A stretch of DNA of 50,653 nt from CAYPLH01 sp964411505 (GCA_964411505.1 CAYPLH010000027.1:1-50653), one strand, 5' to 3'. Shown: positions 33,249 through 42,308, counted from the stretch's first letter. Numbers and translations: made by a program. The notes: a model not told the origin generated them from the sequence alone.

Positions 33249-36200
33249 TTACTTAAAATACTCAACTCCGGATTCAAATATCTTTTGATCCTTTTCACCT
33301 GGTACATTAACTGCCACATTAGATCCTATTCTTTCTGAATGACCCATTTTACCAAATACTCTTCCATCCAAACTTGTAATACCTTCTACTGCCCATGTCG
33401 AACCGTTTGGATTAAAACGGATATCATAAGTTGGATTTCCGTCTAGATCAACATATTGGGTAGCAATCTGACCATTTTTAACTAACGATTGAATTACCTC
33501 ATCACTGGCCACAAATCTTCCCTCACCATGAGAAACAGCAATAGTATGCATATCTCCCGTCTTTACCTTCCACAACCATGGTGATAGTGATGACACTACT
33601 TTCGTATTAACCATACACGACATATGGCGCCCTATAGTATTGAAGGTAAGAGTTGGACTTTCTAAATCAATGTCCCTTATTTCTCCGTATGGTACCAGAC
33701 CGGTTTTTATAAGCGCTTGGAATCCGTTGCATATGCCAAGAATCAACCCATCCCGCTGCTTCAACAATTTCATTATGGCATCACTAATATAACTATTTCT
33801 AAAAGCTGTGGCAATAAACTTTCCTGAACCATCTGGATCATCTCCACCGCTAAATCCTCCGGGGATCATTATTATCTGTGCGTTATTAATTTTTTCGACC
33901 ATAATACCAATTGATTCTTCTATATCCTTTGGGTTTAAGTTTTTTATCACCAGTATATCGGTTATTGCTCCGGCTTTTAGAAATGCTCTTTGTGTGTCAT
34001 ACTCACAGTTGGTGCCTGGGAATACAGGGATAAACACTACAGGTTTTGCAATAGATGGTGTTGTTTTTGCTTTTCCTCTTTTATTAAACATGTAATTATA
34101 TGAATACTGTCTGTCGTCACTTACCCTGGTAGGAAAAATTTGTTCAAGTGTACTCTCCCATGCTGATATTGCTTCATCAAGGTTAATCTCTACACCACAA
34201 ATTTTAATTACTTCATCATCAGTTGTGTTTCCTAAAACAATATACTCCAAACCGGAAAATAGCTCTTTAATAGATTCGCTTCTGTCAATTTCAACAACAA
34301 TTGATCCAATATCAGGTTTAAATAATTGGTTCCTATCAATATCTTTAGAAAAGTCAAAACCTATTTTATTTCCAAAGCACATTTTGCTTACAGCTTCACA
34401 AAGACCTCCCTCTTTTACTGTAGAGGCAGCAAGAATTTTTCCATTATTATTTAATTCATAAATTTTAGTGTAGTTTTTGTCAAGCTGATCTAAATAAGGT
34501 ATTTCGTTATTATCTCTACGCAAAGGTAATAGAACAACATGACTTCCAGCTTTCTTAAACTCGGTGGATATTACCTTTCTTACATCAGTAGTATTTACAG
34601 CAAAGGATACAAGCGTGGGCGGAACACTTAAGTCCAAAAAAGTTCCGGACATGCTATCTTTACCTCCGATTGAAGGTATTTCGAGCTTTTTCTGAACCAA
34701 AAAGGCTCCCAAAAGAGCACTAAAAGGTTTGCTCCATTTCACCGGATCATCACCCAGTTTTTCAAAATATTCCTGAAATGTAAGCCTTATATTTTTATAA
34801 TTCCCTCCCATTGCTGCTATCTTTGCGATTGAATGAACTACAGCATAAACAGCTCCATGAAAAGGACTCCATTTGGCCATAGACGGATAATAACCATAAC
34901 TCATAAGTGTTCCAGTGTTTGTATTACCCTTAAGAACTGGTAGTTTTGCAGCCATTCCCTCTTGAGGGCTCAACTGATACGTGCCTCCAAGAGGCATCGA
35001 CACGGTTGCAGCTCCTATTGTGCTGTCAAACATTTCTACAAGACCCTTTTGACTACATACATTAAGCTTTTTGAGGTTATTAATCCATGTGGTATGCAAA
35101 TCATCAGGATTTTCAACAGCACCTTCTACCGGTTGGTTAAAAGGACTTTGGTCAAGTATTGGGCTTTTGTACGATACCTTTGTACTTTGACCGACTCCAT
35201 TTGTATCTAAAAAGGCACGGCTAATATCTACAATTGCTTTTTTCCGCCAATATATCTTAAGTCTTGGCTCTTCTATAACTTCAGCAACCTTCACTGCCTC
35301 AAGATTTTCAACTGCTGCCTGTTTAATAAATTCCTCTAAATCTTCTTTGCTAACCAAGACAGCCATCCGTTCCTGGGATTCTGAAATAGCCAGCTCAGTA
35401 CCGTCAAGTCCCTCATATTTTTTAGGAACTGCATCAAGGTCAATGTTTAGACCATCTGCCAGCTCACCTATAGCTACCGAGACGCCTCCAGCACCAAAGT
35501 CATTACACTTCTTAATCAAAATACTTACTTCGGGTTTTCTAAAAAGTCTTTGAATCTTTCTTTCAATAACCGGATTTCCCTTCTGCACCTCTGCCCCACC
35601 AGTTACCAATGATTCTTCTGTATGTTCCTTTGAAGAGCCTGTTGCTCCTCCACAACCGTCACGTCCAGTTTTTCCACCTAAGAGTATAATAACATCACCT
35701 TTAACAGGCTTCTCTCTTTTTACATTCTTTCTAGGAGCAGCTGCAATAACGGCACCTAATTCCATTCTTTTTGCTACAAAGTTTTCGTCGTAAACCTCAG
35801 AAACTTGTCCAGCTGGAAGACCAATTTGATTACCATATGAACTGTATCCTGACGCCGCGCCAGTAGTTATCTTCCTCTGAGGAAGCTTTCCTGGGAGCGT
35901 GTCCTCTACAGGAGTACGGGGATCACCGCTACCAGTTACCCTCATAGCCTGGTATACATAAGACCTTCCTGACAGAGGATCTCTAATAGCGCCACCAATA
36001 CAAGTAGCTGCTCCCCCAAAAGGCTCAATTTCGGTAGGATGGTTGTGTGTTTCGTTCTTAAACATAACAAGCCATTCTTCATTTTTTCCATCTATTTCTG
36101 CATTTACAATTATACTGCATGCATTGATCTCATCCGATAATTCAAGATCATCAAGCTTCCCTTTTTTTCTCAGTTCCTTCATTGCTAGAACTGCAATATC

Positions 36201-37028
36201 CATAAGGCAAATGTCTTTTTTAGTACCGCTATAAACATACTTTCTGGACTCTAAATAACTTTGGTAGGCTGATTTTACTACATCACTCAATTCACCGTTG
36301 TCAAATTCGACATCTTCGATTCTTGTCAGAAAAGTTGAATGCCTGCAGTGATCGGACCAGTAAGTGTCCAATACTCTCATTTCTGTTATTGTTGGATCAC
36401 GTTTTTCAGATTCCCGAAAATATTTCTGGCAAAATTTCAAGTCATCAAAAGACATAGCCAACCCCAACTCTTTATGAAACTCACAAAGCAAAGATTCTGA
36501 CATTTGCGTAAATCCTTTAATGATTTTCACATCAGGAGGTACTGTCGTTTTGTTTTCCAGTGATTCCGGTTTGTATAAAGATGCCTCTCTTGACTCAACA
36601 GGATTAATCAAATACTCCTTTATTTTATCAAATTCAAGGTCTGTGATCTTCCCACTCAAAACAATAATCTGAGCAACCTTTACATAAGGTCGATTTTTCC
36701 CTGTGAGAATTTGAATACATTGAGATGCTGCATCTGCCCTTGCGTCATATTGACCAGGAAGATATTCTATCGCAAAGACCTTATCTTCATTATTTATATC
36801 CAAATATTCATCGTAAACCAAATCAACATTTGGTTCTGATAAAATAGTGTTTTTTGCTATTTTGTACTCATCTTCCAAAAGCCCTTCTATATCATATCTG
36901 TTAATTATACGAACTGATTTTAGCCCAGTTATACCAAGGTTATCTTTCAAATCTACAAAAAGCTTTTGAGCTTGTACATCAAAACTTTTTTTCTTTTCGA
37001 CAAATGTTCTTCTTACTATTTGTGTCAT
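33249..37028 (-). CDS. purL: Phosphoribosylformylglycinamidine synthase, fused (PurL with PurQ domain)
   Basis: Fourth step of de novo purine synthesis: FGAR + glutamine + ATP to FGAM. It is a single 1259-residue chain joining a PurS-like N-terminus, two AIR-synthase-like halves of the FGAM synthase and a C-terminal class I glutaminase. Seen in order: YWSDHCRHSTFLTRIE near 228; MFKNETHNHPTEIEPFGGAAT near 325; LLGGKTGRDGCGGATGSS; SIGGKDSMSGTF in the second half; and the amidotransferase block FPGTNCEYDTQRAF, with the nucleophile Cys in LGICNGFQAL and SHGEGRF. Such long forms occur in some Clostridia as well as in Proteobacteria. No purine riboswitch is visible in the 5' region, and no other pur gene is adjacent. 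The start has AAGGAG. Confidence 0.95.
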   Translation of the reverse strand: MTQIVRRTFVEKKKSFDVQAQKLFVDLKDNLGITGLKSVRIINRYDIEGLLEDEYKIAKNTILSEPNVDLVYDEYLDINNEDKVFAIEYLPGQYDARADAASQCIQILTGKNRPYVKVAQIIVLSGKITDLEFDKIKEYLINPVESREASLYKPESLENKTTVPPDVKIIKGFTQMSESLLCEFHKELGLAMSFDDLKFCQKYFRESEKRDPTITEMRVLDTYWSDHCRHSTFLTRIEDVEFDNGELSDVVKSAYQSYLESRKYVYSGTKKDICLMDIAVLAMKELRKKGKLDDLELSDEINACSIIVNAEIDGKNEEWLVMFKNETHNHPTEIEPFGGAATCIGGAIRDPLSGRSYVYQAMRVTGSGDPRTPVEDTLPGKLPQRKITTGAASGYSSYGNQIGLPAGQVSEVYDENFVAKRMELGAVIAAAPRKNVKREKPVKGDVIILLGGKTGRDGCGGATGSSKEHTEESLVTGGAEVQKGNPVIERKIQRLFRKPEVSILIKKCNDFGAGGVSVAIGELADGLNIDLDAVPKKYEGLDGTELAISESQERMAVLVSKEDLEEFIKQAAVENLEAVKVAEVIEEPRLKIYWRKKAIVDISRAFLDTNGVGQSTKVSYKSPILDQSPFNQPVEGAVENPDDLHTTWINNLKKLNVCSQKGLVEMFDSTIGAATVSMPLGGTYQLSPQEGMAAKLPVLKGNTNTGTLMSYGYYPSMAKWSPFHGAVYAVVHSIAKIAAMGGNYKNIRLTFQEYFEKLGDDPVKWSKPFSALLGAFLVQKKLEIPSIGGKDSMSGTFLDLSVPPTLVSFAVNTTDVRKVISTEFKKAGSHVVLLPLRRDNNEIPYLDQLDKNYTKIYELNNNGKILAASTVKEGGLCEAVSKMCFGNKIGFDFSKDIDRNQLFKPDIGSIVVEIDRSESIKELFSGLEYIVLGNTTDDEVIKICGVEINLDEAISAWESTLEQIFPTRVSDDRQYSYNYMFNKRGKAKTTPSIAKPVVFIPVFPGTNCEYDTQRAFLKAGAITDILVIKNLNPKDIEESIGIMVEKINNAQIIMIPGGFSGGDDPDGSGKFIATAFRNSYISDAIMKLLKQRDGLILGICNGFQALIKTGLVPYGEIRDIDLESPTLTFNTIGRHMSCMVNTKVVSSLSPWLWKVKTGDMHTIAVSHGEGRFVASDEVIQSLVKNGQIATQYVDLDGNPTYDIRFNPNGSTWAVEGITSLDGRVFGKMGHSERIGSNVAVNVPGEKDQKIFESGVEYFK

Positions 37029-37200
37029 ATATCTACTCCTTAAACTTATTTAGTATCCTTCTTCTTTTTTATTATAATATGTTGAAATAAATAAGTAAAA
37101 TATTTTTTTACTGCTCACCTTAAGTGAGCAATAGGTTCAAACAAAATAAAGCCAATTATTCTTTATTCTACACACATGTCTTTATTATTTGTGGTATGTA
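37029..37200. other. Intergenic region between purL and the 252-bp element
   Basis: Holds a small perfect inverted repeat, TGCTCAC/GTGAGCA (about 37112-37130). It also has a copy of the small-repeat core at 37133-37176 on the minus strand (GTGTAGAATAAAGAATAATT, then GGCTTTATTTTG), a relative of the 30871-30981 and 5410-5537 elements. No ORF. Confidence 0.5.
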
Positions 37201-37452
37201 GTGTCTATTCAGAGGTAGCTCAAACATATTAACTGAAGAATCATCTCTAATACGGCTAGTTACAGCGAGGCTTAGGAAAACACAATTTAAAATGCCTTAG
37301 AGTTTAGTAATGTCCGTGCTGTTTGAACGCAAGTGAGTTCACGGAATTACTTAACGAGAAGGCATTTTAAATTGATTGTTTTCATTGCTGAAGCTGTATT
37401 GCAGTATTGGAGATGATTCTTCATGAAAGAAAAGCTACCTCTGAATAGACAC
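37201..37452. repeat. 252-bp nested palindrome (foldback element) with 20-bp terminal inverted repeats
   Basis: The ends are perfect 20-bp inverted repeats (37201-37220 and 37433-37452; outer end GTGTCTATTC). Inside are further paired arms: 37235-37253 with 37404-37422 (19 bp, one G-T), GAAAACA/TGTTTTC and ACAGC/GCTGT, 37283-37298 with 37359-37374 (16 bp perfect), and GTAAT-TCCGTG with CACGGA-ATTAC at the tip. The entire element folds into one long interrupted hairpin. Flanks GGTATGTA and GGTATGCA agree at 7 of 8 bases, a possible target-site duplication. The terminal TTCAGAGGTAGCT resembles the TTCACAGGTAGCT core found elsewhere in the window. Confidence 0.88.
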
Positions 37453-37572
37453 GGTATGCAGAGTAAGGTTGAACATAACTGAAATTGCGTGTTGATAGTA
37501 TTAGATTAGTGGTATATAATTATCTAATATCAGTAAATATTGAATGATTATGATTGCATGAGGTGTTTTTAA

Positions 37573-38370
37573 ATGAATAAAGAAATACTGACTTTAGAAG
37601 AAGCTGCTGATTTGTTCGGTGTAAGCGTAAAGACATTTATCAAGCTTCTCAAGGAGGAAATTGTACCGGCAAGAAAAATAGGTCGTGAATGGCGTTTCAA
37701 TCGTAAAGCATTAATCGATTGGCTTTCGTCAGGCAATTCACAAGCTTATTCCGCCAGTGAAAAAGATACAACAGATTTCTTTAACGTCGTTGCCCCTGAA
37801 TGGGATAAGATCAGAGCCAACTTTTTCGATGAGACTATAAAAGATAAACTCATAAATTTGGGGGTCTTAGACCAAACTATGACTGTTGTTGATTTAGGTG
37901 CAGGAGACGGATTCATATCCCGGTCAGTGTCTGGATATGTAAATGACGTTTATGCTATTGATCTTTCTTCTGAAATGCTTAAACATCTTACTATCAAAGC
38001 TCAAAATGAAGGTATAACAAACATTACAGCTATTGAAGGTGACGGTCTTGATATTCCCCTTCAAGATTCGTCAGTTGATGTTGTATGTGCAAGCATGTTT
38101 CTTCATCATATTGAAACACCTGAGCTGGTCATCAGAGAAATGTACAGGGTTCTTAAACCTGGAGGAATGGTTTTTTTAGCAGATTTTCACGAGCATTGCA
38201 ACACTGAGTTAATTAAAAAAATGCATGATTATTGGCCTGGCTTTAAGAAAAATGAAATTACAGCATGGTTTAACAAAAATGGTTTTAAGGAAATTCAAAT
38301 TGATACCTTAACCCAAAATAATAAAACAAAGAATAATACAGGTATTTTTACTTTGACAGCAAAAAAATAA
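37573..38370 (+). CDS. SAM-dependent methyltransferase with N-terminal excisionase-type HTH
   Basis: A 265-residue two-domain protein. Residues 1-55 are a winged-helix/excisionase DNA-binding domain (LTLEEAADLFGVSVKTFIKLLKEEIVPARKIGREWRF-type pattern with KIGREWRFNRKALIDWL). Residues about 85-230 are a class I methyltransferase with motif I VVDLGAGDGF, an acidic residue at the end of strand 2 (AIDLSSEML), IEGDGLDIPL, and MYRVLKPGGMVFLADF. The C-terminus is short and basic. It is 36 bp ahead of ahcY on the same strand, which links SAM use to SAH removal. The methyl acceptor is unknown; the HTH suggests DNA association or self-regulation. Confidence 0.85.
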   Translation: MNKEILTLEEAADLFGVSVKTFIKLLKEEIVPARKIGREWRFNRKALIDWLSSGNSQAYSASEKDTTDFFNVVAPEWDKIRANFFDETIKDKLINLGVLDQTMTVVDLGAGDGFISRSVSGYVNDVYAIDLSSEMLKHLTIKAQNEGITNITAIEGDGLDIPLQDSSVDVVCASMFLHHIETPELVIREMYRVLKPGGMVFLADFHEHCNTELIKKMHDYWPGFKKNEITAWFNKNGFKEIQIDTLTQNNKTKNNTGIFTLTAKK

Positions 38371-38406
38371 AGGTCTATACATTATTGAATATGGAGGTAT
38401 TTAGAT

Positions 38407-39669
38407 ATGGTAAAATGCGACATAAAAGACAAATCCCTTTCAAATAAGGGTAAATTGAGAATTGAATGGGCAGACAATCAGATGCCTGTTTTAAAACTCA
38501 TTCGTGAAAGGTTTATTAAAGAAAAGCCGCTTAATGGTGTTAGGATGTCATGTTGTCTTCATGTGACAACCGAAACCGCTAATCTTGTTCGAACACTTAA
38601 GGACGGAGGCGCAGATGTAGTATTATGTGCTTCAAATCCGCTTTCCACACAAGATGATGTGGCTGCTTCTCTTGTTGTTGACTACAATATTCCGGTTTAT
38701 GCAATAAAAGGTGAAGACAGGGACACGTATTATAAACACTTGATTAATGCAATTGAACATTCACCGCAGATAACCATGGACGATGGTGCTGATCTTGTTG
38801 GTCTTCTGCATAAGGACTATAGTCAAACATATTTGAAAAGCGTAATTGGCGGAACTGAAGAAACGACTACTGGTGTTATCCGGCTTAAAAGTATGGAAAA
38901 TGATGGAGCGCTTAATTTTCCTATTTTTGCTGTTAATGATTCAGATACAAAGCATTTGTTTGACAACCGTTATGGAACAGGTCAGAGTACTATTGATGGA
39001 CTTTTAAGAGCAACAAATGTACTTTTGAGTGGAAAAACTTTTGTTGTCGTAGGTTACGGATGGTGTGGTAGAGGTCTTGCCATGAGAGCAAAAGGAATGG
39101 GTGCAAACGTAGTTGTTACCGAAGTTGATCATGTAAAGGCACTTGAGGCAGCAATGGATGGTTTTCGTGTTATGAAGCTTGAACAGATAATGCCTTATGC
39201 CGACATTGTAATTACCTTAACCGGAAACCTCAATGTTGTTGATGAAAAACATATAAAACTAGCTAAAGACGGCTGCATAATTGCCAACTCAGGACATTTT
39301 AATGATGAGATAAATATAACGGCTCTTGAGAAGCTTGCAGTTTTAAAACGTACTGTTCGTGACTTTGTAGAAGAATATACTCTGAATGATGATAGAAAAC
39401 TGTATTTACTTGCTGAAGGCAGACTATTAAATCTTGCAGCTGCAGAAGGTCATCCTGCTATCGTTATGGATATGAGTTTTGCAAATCAAGCACTAGGTGC
39501 CGAATATATGATTAGGAATTCAAAAAAGCTTGCAAATAAGGTTTATATGATTCCTGCAGAAATAGATAAAGAAATAGCTAAATTGAAACTTGATTCTATG
39601 AAAATAGAAATTGACATATTAACAGAAGAACAAATAACCTACCTGTCCTCATGGCAAAGCGGAACCTGA
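38407..39669 (+). CDS. ahcY: Adenosylhomocysteinase (S-adenosylhomocysteine hydrolase)
   Basis: An NAD-dependent enzyme that splits S-adenosylhomocysteine into adenosine and homocysteine (420 residues). Substrate-domain blocks are RMSCCLHVTTETANLVRTL near 48 and CASNPLSTQDDVAASL. The NAD-binding domain has TGQSTIDGLLRATN near 197, the Rossmann motif VVVGYGWCGRGLAMRAKG near 214, and GHFNDEI near 298. It ends LSSWQSGT, so the C-terminal DHYRY-type tail of the eukaryotic/proteobacterial enzymes is absent, as in archaeal and Thermotoga-type enzymes. The GGAGG site is 7 nt before the ATG. It forms a two-gene unit with the upstream methyltransferase. Confidence 0.95.
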   Translation: MVKCDIKDKSLSNKGKLRIEWADNQMPVLKLIRERFIKEKPLNGVRMSCCLHVTTETANLVRTLKDGGADVVLCASNPLSTQDDVAASLVVDYNIPVYAIKGEDRDTYYKHLINAIEHSPQITMDDGADLVGLLHKDYSQTYLKSVIGGTEETTTGVIRLKSMENDGALNFPIFAVNDSDTKHLFDNRYGTGQSTIDGLLRATNVLLSGKTFVVVGYGWCGRGLAMRAKGMGANVVVTEVDHVKALEAAMDGFRVMKLEQIMPYADIVITLTGNLNVVDEKHIKLAKDGCIIANSGHFNDEINITALEKLAVLKRTVRDFVEEYTLNDDRKLYLLAEGRLLNLAAAEGHPAIVMDMSFANQALGAEYMIRNSKKLANKVYMIPAEIDKEIAKLKLDSMKIEIDILTEEQITYLSSWQSGT

Positions 39670-39672
39670 TTT

Positions 39673-39772
39673 AAAAAAGGGGCTTCCCCTTTGCAATCCC
39701 CATTGTCTAAGAAAGTATACTTTCCTAGACAATAAAAAAGGTGGCATAGGAAAATATGCTTTCCTAGACAAT
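39673..39772 (-). repeat. Degenerate partial copies of the 152-bp multi-hairpin repeat
   Basis: On the minus strand there are two ATTGTCTAGGAAAG... palindromes in a row. The first (39741-39772, slightly diverged) is followed, after an internal deletion, by a TGCCACCTTTTTT remnant. The second (39702-39733) runs on through AATGGGGATTGCAAAGGGGA and then breaks off in a T-run. It lies between the converging ahcY and spo0A genes. Confidence 0.8.
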
Positions 39773-39775
39773 AAA

Positions 39776-39811
39776 AATGTCGATGGTACATTTTTCAATA
39801 CCATCGGCATT
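39776..39811 (-). terminator. spo0A transcription terminator
   Basis: On the minus strand, AATGCCGATGGTA pairs with TACCATCGACATT (one G-T pair) around a 10-nt loop and is followed by T residues. It lies 28 bp past the spo0A stop. A pentanucleotide run (TCTTA, four copies, about 39816-39836) separates the two. Confidence 0.8.
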
Positions 39812-39838
39812 CTTTTCTTATCTTATCTTATCTTATTC

Positions 39839-40642
39839 TTAACTTGCTTTCATTTGTAGTCGTAACTTATCAGCAACCATTGCAATAAATTCAGAATTAG
39901 TCGGTTTCCCTTTTCCTACACTTATTGTATAACCGAATAATGAATCCAACGCTTCTACCTGACCTCTACTCCATGCAACTTCAATAGCATGTCTTATTGC
40001 TCTTTCTACTCTGCTTGGGGTTGTATTGTACTCCTTAGCTATATTAGGATATAATTGCTTTGTAATGGAGTTTATAAGTTCAATTTCGTTGACCACCATT
40101 ATAATTGCATCTCTTAAGTATTGATATCCTTTAATGTGGGCAGGTATACCAACCTCGTGCATTATATTGGTTACTTCTACTTCCAAATTATATTTTCCAA
40201 TTGAATAATTATTAACAGGGGTTTCATATAAATAATCGTTCTTAATAGGATATGAAGACCCTGAATCCCTCAGTTGCCTGAGTCTTGAAATAAGTATTTC
40301 GATATCAAAAGGCTTCACTACATAATACTCGGCACCAAGAGCCATTGCTCTTTGGGTAATTTTATCCTGTCCCACTGCAGACACGATAATAAACAAAGGT
40401 CTCTTTTTGAGATTTTTTGAATTAATTTGCTCCAATACACCTAATCCATCAAGTCGAGGCATTATTATATCAAGTATAACAACATCAGGTTCCTTTTCCA
40501 AAATAAGATCAATAGCCTCAAAACCATCCTTTGCAATTCCTGAGACCTCGAGATCTTCCTGTTTATTCAGATACTTAAACAGAATATTTGTGAATTCTCT
40601 GTTATCATCCGCAATAACGACTTGTATCTTTTTAGCTGTCAT
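39839..40642 (-). CDS. spo0A: Sporulation transcription factor Spo0A
   Basis: Master regulator of sporulation entry, a two-domain response regulator of 267 residues. The receiver domain (about 5-125) has the acidic pair IADDN, the phospho-acceptor Asp in DVVILDIIMPRLDG, the Ser/Thr switch in IIVSAVG and Lys in VVKPFD. The C-terminal DNA-binding domain (about 150-265) shows HEVGIPAHIKGYQYLRDAI and the recognition helix region TTPSRVERAIRHAIEVAWSRG, highly conserved across spore formers. ATG at 40642 follows TAGGGGGA. Longer in-frame starts would translate the promoter. It follows spoIVB, as is standard. Confidence 0.97.
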   Translation of the reverse strand: MTAKKIQVVIADDNREFTNILFKYLNKQEDLEVSGIAKDGFEAIDLILEKEPDVVILDIIMPRLDGLGVLEQINSKNLKKRPLFIIVSAVGQDKITQRAMALGAEYYVVKPFDIEILISRLRQLRDSGSSYPIKNDYLYETPVNNYSIGKYNLEVEVTNIMHEVGIPAHIKGYQYLRDAIIMVVNEIELINSITKQLYPNIAKEYNTTPSRVERAIRHAIEVAWSRGQVEALDSLFGYTISVGKGKPTNSEFIAMVADKLRLQMKAS

Positions 40643-40703
40643 ATAAAGATTCCCCCTAATCTTAGAAAAATAATATTGTACATTAGTGTTAGTTTGTGTT
40701 TTC

Positions 40704-40732
40704 ATTATATTGTTCATTCGACAAAATTTCAA
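40704..40732 (-). promoter_or_regulatory. spo0A promoter with a 0A box in the spacer
   Basis: On the minus strand, TTGAAA (40727-40732) and TATAAT (40704-40709) are exactly 17 nt apart. The spacer contains TTTTGTCGAAT (40716-40726), a match to the Spo0A-binding 0A box core TGTCGAA. This predicts direct autoregulation of spo0A, most simply repression when Spo0A~P occupies the spacer. Confidence 0.65.
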
Positions 40733-40865
40733 GTTTTTACAATTAAAAATTTTCTAAATACGCTTATAAGTCTTATTATATCCGGCTTTAGGCACAAAAT
40801 TAAATATTTAATATTTCCCAAAATATCTTTTTTCTTAGAAAGATGACAAGTAAAGCTATAAATAT

Positions 40866-42176
40866 TTATGCAGCATTTTTAGTGACATTTAACTTATTAA
40901 GCATCCATTCAATAAAAATACCATATCCACGTGTAGGATCGTTTACTAATACATGGGTTACTGCGCCGACAATTTTCCCATTCTGAATTATTGGGCTTCC
41001 AGACATCCCCTGAACAATACCTCCTGTAACATCGAGAAGTCTACTATCTGTGATCTTTATAACCATACTTTTAGGACTACTAAAATTTCTTTTTGATACT
41101 TTTTCAATTTCAATGTCGAATTCCTCAACATTTTTACCATCAATATTTGCAATGATTTTTGCAGGACCTTCCATTATCTGAGTTCTTAATCCGATTGGAT
41201 ACATCCTATATGGTATTCTCAGTATTGCATCATCATTTAAAACTCCATAAATACCGCAATCAGAATTTTCTATTATTTCGCCCAATGAGTACCTGTCTTC
41301 CATAAAAATACCTTTAAGCTCTCCAGGACTTCCCTGTTGACCCTTTTTAACTGCAAGTATATTTGATTCTAGTATTTTTCCTTCTCCAACCGGCATAAGT
41401 ATTCCTGTGTCAATATCAGTTATTCCGTGTCCTAAAGCAGCAAATCCATTATTTTCGGGATCAAAAAAAGTTAATGTTCCTATTCCTGCAGTACTATCCC
41501 GAACCCACAAACCAATTTTATATTTTTTGTCGTCTATTGATTTAACAGGCGTCACCTGCGTGATAAATTCCTGACCATTGCGCTCATACTTAATTGTAAC
41601 TTTCCTTCCATTGCTTTTCTCTATTGCCTCAATTAAATTATCAATACAAGTAAGATTTCGTCCATTTATTTCCTTAATAAAGTCCCCAGGTCTTATTCCA
41701 CTATCTTTTACCGGTTGAGTGTTTTGTCCATCTACTGCTTGCACTTCTGATACACCTAGAACAAGAACACGGTTAATATCTATTTTTACACCTACTGTGC
41801 TGCCACATGCTGCTAATTGTTTATCGGGAATTACATACACTTGAATTGTCTTAAGTGGTAAAAAACCAAATATCTTTAACTGCAAATTCACTTTTCCCTC
41901 ACTTTTTTCGGTAGTACTTAACGATAATGGTTCTGATAACCGATAATATCCACTTGCTTTAATATCCTTTTCATTAAGAGTGATTACTCCCTGTCTGTCT
42001 GCTTTAATATTTACAAGAAAAGGACTTTTAAAACTGAAAATATACTCTCTACCTTGAAGCATTGTCACACTTCCTGGAACTACATACATTGCATGGACAT
42101 AAGCTCCTAATATCATTACTACAATTAATGCTGCAAATACTGTAATTTTGCTTTTTCTTTGTAATCTAACATTCAA
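40866..42176 (-). CDS. spoIVB: SpoIVB peptidase
   Basis: A serine peptidase of family S55 (436 residues), made in the forespore, that signals across to activate pro-sigma-K processing. An N-terminal membrane segment (about 12-30, VFAALIVVMILGAYVHAMYVV) anchors it. A PDZ domain lies at about 140-200 (GIRPGDFIKEINGRNLTC, VTIKYERNGQEF). The peptidase domain contains GHGITDIDTG with the catalytic His near 250 and the nucleophile in VQGMSGSPIIQNGKIVGAVTH near 390. The likely TTG start has GGAAGG upstream. It is between recN and spo0A as in Bacillus and most Clostridia. Confidence 0.95.
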   Translation of the reverse strand: MNVRLQRKSKITVFAALIVVMILGAYVHAMYVVPGSVTMLQGREYIFSFKSPFLVNIKADRQGVITLNEKDIKASGYYRLSEPLSLSTTEKSEGKVNLQLKIFGFLPLKTIQVYVIPDKQLAACGSTVGVKIDINRVLVLGVSEVQAVDGQNTQPVKDSGIRPGDFIKEINGRNLTCIDNLIEAIEKSNGRKVTIKYERNGQEFITQVTPVKSIDDKKYKIGLWVRDSTAGIGTLTFFDPENNGFAALGHGITDIDTGILMPVGEGKILESNILAVKKGQQGSPGELKGIFMEDRYSLGEIIENSDCGIYGVLNDDAILRIPYRMYPIGLRTQIMEGPAKIIANIDGKNVEEFDIEIEKVSKRNFSSPKSMVIKITDSRLLDVTGGIVQGMSGSPIIQNGKIVGAVTHVLVNDPTRGYGIFIEWMLNKLNVTKNAA

Positions 42177-42238
42177 ACACTATCACGCCTTCCGAAAGTA
42201 TATGTTCACTAAAAAGTATCTCCAACAAACCCCATTTA

Positions 42239-42268
42239 TAAAATGCTGAAGCATAACAAAAATATTCA
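42239..42268 (-). promoter_or_regulatory. Possible forespore (sigma-F/G) promoter for spoIVB
   Basis: TGAATA (42263-42268) and CATTTTA (42239-42245) are spaced 17 nt on the minus strand. They compare with the sigma-G pattern TGNATA-17/18-CATANTA (full -35, 5 of 7 in the -10). Expression of spoIVB in the forespore is established in Bacillus. Confidence 0.4.
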
Positions 42269-42308
42269 ATCATAAATTAACCTTCAGAAAGACTATTTAT
42301 TCGGTCAA

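Noticed and set aside
32921..33338. Small ORFs within the tandem repeat
   Set aside because: Translations of the repeat on both strands; composition mirrors the hairpins, not a protein family.
37029..37140. Purine riboswitch ahead of purL
   Set aside because: No paired P1/P2/P3 arrangement or conserved purine-aptamer loops are visible; the only inverted repeat is a simple 7-bp stem.
37201..37452. Group II intron or retron RNA
   Set aside because: No reverse transcriptase and no domain V-like motif; simple nested symmetry explains the structure.
37201..37572. SAM/SAH riboswitch upstream of the methyltransferase-ahcY pair
   Set aside because: The structure is a perfect foldback with mobile-element-like flanks and shared termini elsewhere; I see no SAM or SAH riboswitch core.
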